6,732 nucleotides of DNA from Moraxellaceae bacterium (lineage in GTDB: Bacteria; Pseudomonadota; Gammaproteobacteria; Pseudomonadales; Moraxellaceae). Both the position numbers and the translations under genes were made by a program. The notes below the pieces were generated by a model. The model ran no database searches. It saw nothing but the letters and a program-made list of their open reading frames with translations, and had not been told where the DNA came from. Positions 5,761 through 6,732 of this stretch are shown here, piece after piece (the first letter of the stretch is position 1; each line of letters begins with the position of its first letter). The stretch is taken from the NCBI GenBank assembly GCA_003543245.1, contig DPJB01000018.1, forward strand, positions 1 to 6,732, written 5' to 3'.

Positions 5761-6531
5761 ATGACCATGTCGCGTCGTGCGGGGCTGGCTGTCGTGTTGT
5801 TATTGCTGTCCTGTGCCGGGCACACCGCCCCGCTGACGCTGCGGCTGTGCCAGAGCAACGAGGGCGACTATCCCTGGACGCTGGCCGACCGGCCCGGCCT
5901 CAACAACCTCCTCATCGAGCGGGCGGCACGCCGCAGCAATGTCGCTGTCCGCTTTCATCCCATGCCATGGGCACGCTGCCTGTTCAAGACTTCTACCGGC
6001 GACATGGATGGTGTGGTCGCCGCCAGTTTCAGCACACAACGCCTGCGCATCGGCATCTACCCGATGCGCGATGGACAACCGGACGCCGGGCGCCGCCTGA
6101 TGCGCAACCAGTACCTGCTCTACCGGCGCAAGGGAGACACCCGGGTGCAGTGGGATGGCCGCACACTGCACGTTGACGGCATGGTTGGCGTGCAGACCGG
6201 CTACTCCATTGCCGCTACCCTGCGCGAGCTTGGTGCGCCGGTGCAACAGAGCCAGCGCCTGGCAGGCCCGCTGCTGGACGACCTGCAGGCCGGCACGCTG
6301 GCAGCCGTCGCGCTGACCGCTGGCGAAGGCATGCGCCTGCTGGCCGACGATGCAGGGCTGGCTCGCCACATAGAAGCCATGCCGTTGCCACTGGCAGAAA
6401 AGGACTTTTATCTGGTGTTGTCACGCCAGCTCCAAGGCAGGCACCCCGAGCTTGCCGAACGACTGTGGCAGAGTCTCGGGCAGGAACAGCGCACGGCAGA
6501 ATGGCAGGCCGAGGTGGCCCGTTTTCGTTAA
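5761..6531 (+). CDS. Exported solute-binding-type protein (family 3-like), substrate unknown
   Basis: A 256-residue protein with a basic, hydrophobic N-terminal signal (RRAGLAVVLLLLSC). LLSC ending at Cys18 could be a lipobox, giving an outer- or inner-membrane lipoprotein; otherwise it would be released to the periplasm. The mature part opens with a beta strand (LTLRLCQ). It then shows a pattern typical of family-3 periplasmic binding proteins: PGLNNLLIERAARR, VRFHPMPWARCL, TGDMDGVVAASF followed by R/I-rich residues, YLLYRRKGD, VGVQTGYSI, LLDDLQAGTLAAVAL and, near the end, EKDFYLVLSRQL. No transporter permease or ATPase gene is adjacent, so it may serve a distant transporter or act in sensing. 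It begins 32 bases after phoR and may share its transcript. AGGGAAGG at 5751-5758 could serve either the ATG at 5761 or the one at 5767 (254 residues). Family assignment is by motif pattern only. Confidence 0.78.
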   Translation: MTMSRRAGLAVVLLLLSCAGHTAPLTLRLCQSNEGDYPWTLADRPGLNNLLIERAARRSNVAVRFHPMPWARCLFKTSTGDMDGVVAASFSTQRLRIGIYPMRDGQPDAGRRLMRNQYLLYRRKGDTRVQWDGRTLHVDGMVGVQTGYSIAATLRELGAPVQQSQRLAGPLLDDLQAGTLAAVALTAGEGMRLLADDAGLARHIEAMPLPLAEKDFYLVLSRQLQGRHPELAERLWQSLGQEQRTAEWQAEVARFR

Positions 6532-6550
6532 TGGCCACGGTCCGTGCAGT

Positions 6551-6583
6551 GCATAACGGGTGGCCACTTCTGCACCGTTATGC
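6551..6583 (+). repeat. Inverted repeat after the binding-protein gene
   Basis: GCATAACGG (6551-6559) and CCGTTATGC (6575-6583) are perfect 9-base arms around a 15-base loop; one U-G and one G-C pair can extend the stem. It starts 20 bases after the stop codon, so a role in ending or stabilising that transcript is plausible. There is no T-run after it, so it does not qualify as a normal intrinsic terminator. The loop contains TGGCCAC, which is also found just upstream at 6532-6538 and could compete for pairing. Confidence 0.5.
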
Positions 6584-6586
6584 GCC

Positions 6587-6615
6587 TTCTCACTTTGACC
6601 CTGTAGTCGTATGAT
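6587..6615 (+). promoter_or_regulatory. Candidate sigma-70 promoter for the downstream gene
   Basis: TATGAT at 6610-6615 is a good -10 match (five of six bases), and TTCTCA at 6587-6592 is a weak -35 (four of six bases) at the standard 17-base spacing. Transcription would begin near 6622, about 79 bases before the ATG at 6701. The weak -35 leaves this uncertain. Confidence 0.4.
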
Positions 6616-6627
6616 CGAAGGCCTTTT

Positions 6628-6647
6628 GCCCCGGCGCCCGCCGGGGC
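6628..6647 (+). other. Very stable GC hairpin in the leader of the last gene
   Basis: GCCCCGGC (6628-6635) pairs perfectly with GCCGGGGC (6640-6647) around a four-base GCCC loop. No T-tract lies on either strand side, so it is not an intrinsic terminator. If the candidate promoter at 6587-6615 is used, this stem would sit within a few bases of the 5' end of the mRNA, where it might protect the RNA or regulate it. Function is not shown. Confidence 0.55.
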
Positions 6648-6700
6648 AGCTCCCGCAACAGATCAGACCGGCCCAGCCTGCGTCAGACGGAGATACCGCC

Positions 6701-6732
6701 ATGATCGGCCAAATGATGGACAGACCCCTGCT
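6701..6732 (+). CDS. Start of a gene, probably an AMP-binding acyl-CoA ligase (3' end outside window)
   Basis: Only eleven residues are visible: MIGQMMDRPLL. The ATG at 6701 has GGAG at 6689-6692, eight bases upstream, which supports a true start. The peptide resembles the N-terminus of medium/long-chain fatty-acid and methylthiopropionate-type CoA ligases, which often begin M-x-G-x-M-x-D/N-x-PLL. With so few residues this family call is tentative. The gene is preceded by a candidate promoter and a stable hairpin, so it is probably its own transcription unit. Confidence 0.5.
   Translation, partial: MIGQMMDRPL

Noticed and set aside
6595..6615. TTGACC paired with TATGAT as a promoter.
   Set aside because: The spacing is only nine bases; the weaker TTCTCA at 6587 has the proper 17-base spacing.
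1..6732. Mobile elements, CRISPR repeats, tRNA genes or toxin-antitoxin pairs.
   Set aside because: Genes are contiguous, of similar composition and assignable to core families; no repeated arrays, transposase motifs or tRNA-like folds were seen.

Overview
The window is a GC-rich, tightly packed stretch that reads like a chromosome segment from a Gram-negative proteobacterium. It is probably a beta- or gammaproteobacterium; genus cannot be told from the sequence. The main clues are a proteobacterial-type cytochrome bd operon carrying both small-subunit genes (cydP and cydX), a PhoB/PhoR pair with Pho-box-like sites, and a secreted solute-binding-type protein. All genes lie on the + strand. 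No mobile element, CRISPR array, tRNA or rRNA was seen.

Bases 1-514: the 3' end of a sulfide:quinone oxidoreductase gene (sqr), closed by a textbook intrinsic terminator at 476-514. Bases 552-3576: cydP, cydA, cydB and cydX, overlapping or separated by about 10 bases, encoding a long-Q-loop cytochrome bd quinol oxidase. SQR reduces membrane quinone with electrons from sulfide, and cytochrome bd re-oxidises quinol with oxygen. Side by side they would form a short sulfide-to-oxygen electron chain, but the terminator between them argues against a simple single operon.

Bases 3571-5728: two 18-base Pho-box-like sequences, the first overlapping the cydX stop codon, precede phoB (response regulator) and phoR (membrane-anchored sensor kinase). 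This suggests autoregulation of the phosphate-starvation system. A short palindrome lies between phoB and phoR.

Bases 5761-6531: a 254-256 residue exported protein resembling family-3 periplasmic solute-binding proteins, with no permease genes next to it. Its substrate and its relation to PhoBR are unknown. Bases 6532-6700 are non-coding and hold an inverted repeat, a candidate sigma-70 promoter and a very stable GC hairpin. They lead into the first 32 bases of another gene that looks like the start of an acyl-CoA ligase.

I did not find a clearly novel system. Most genes belong to well-known families. The points most worth checking are the sqr/cyd juxtaposition, the Pho-box arrangement at the cydX/phoB junction, and the orphan binding protein.
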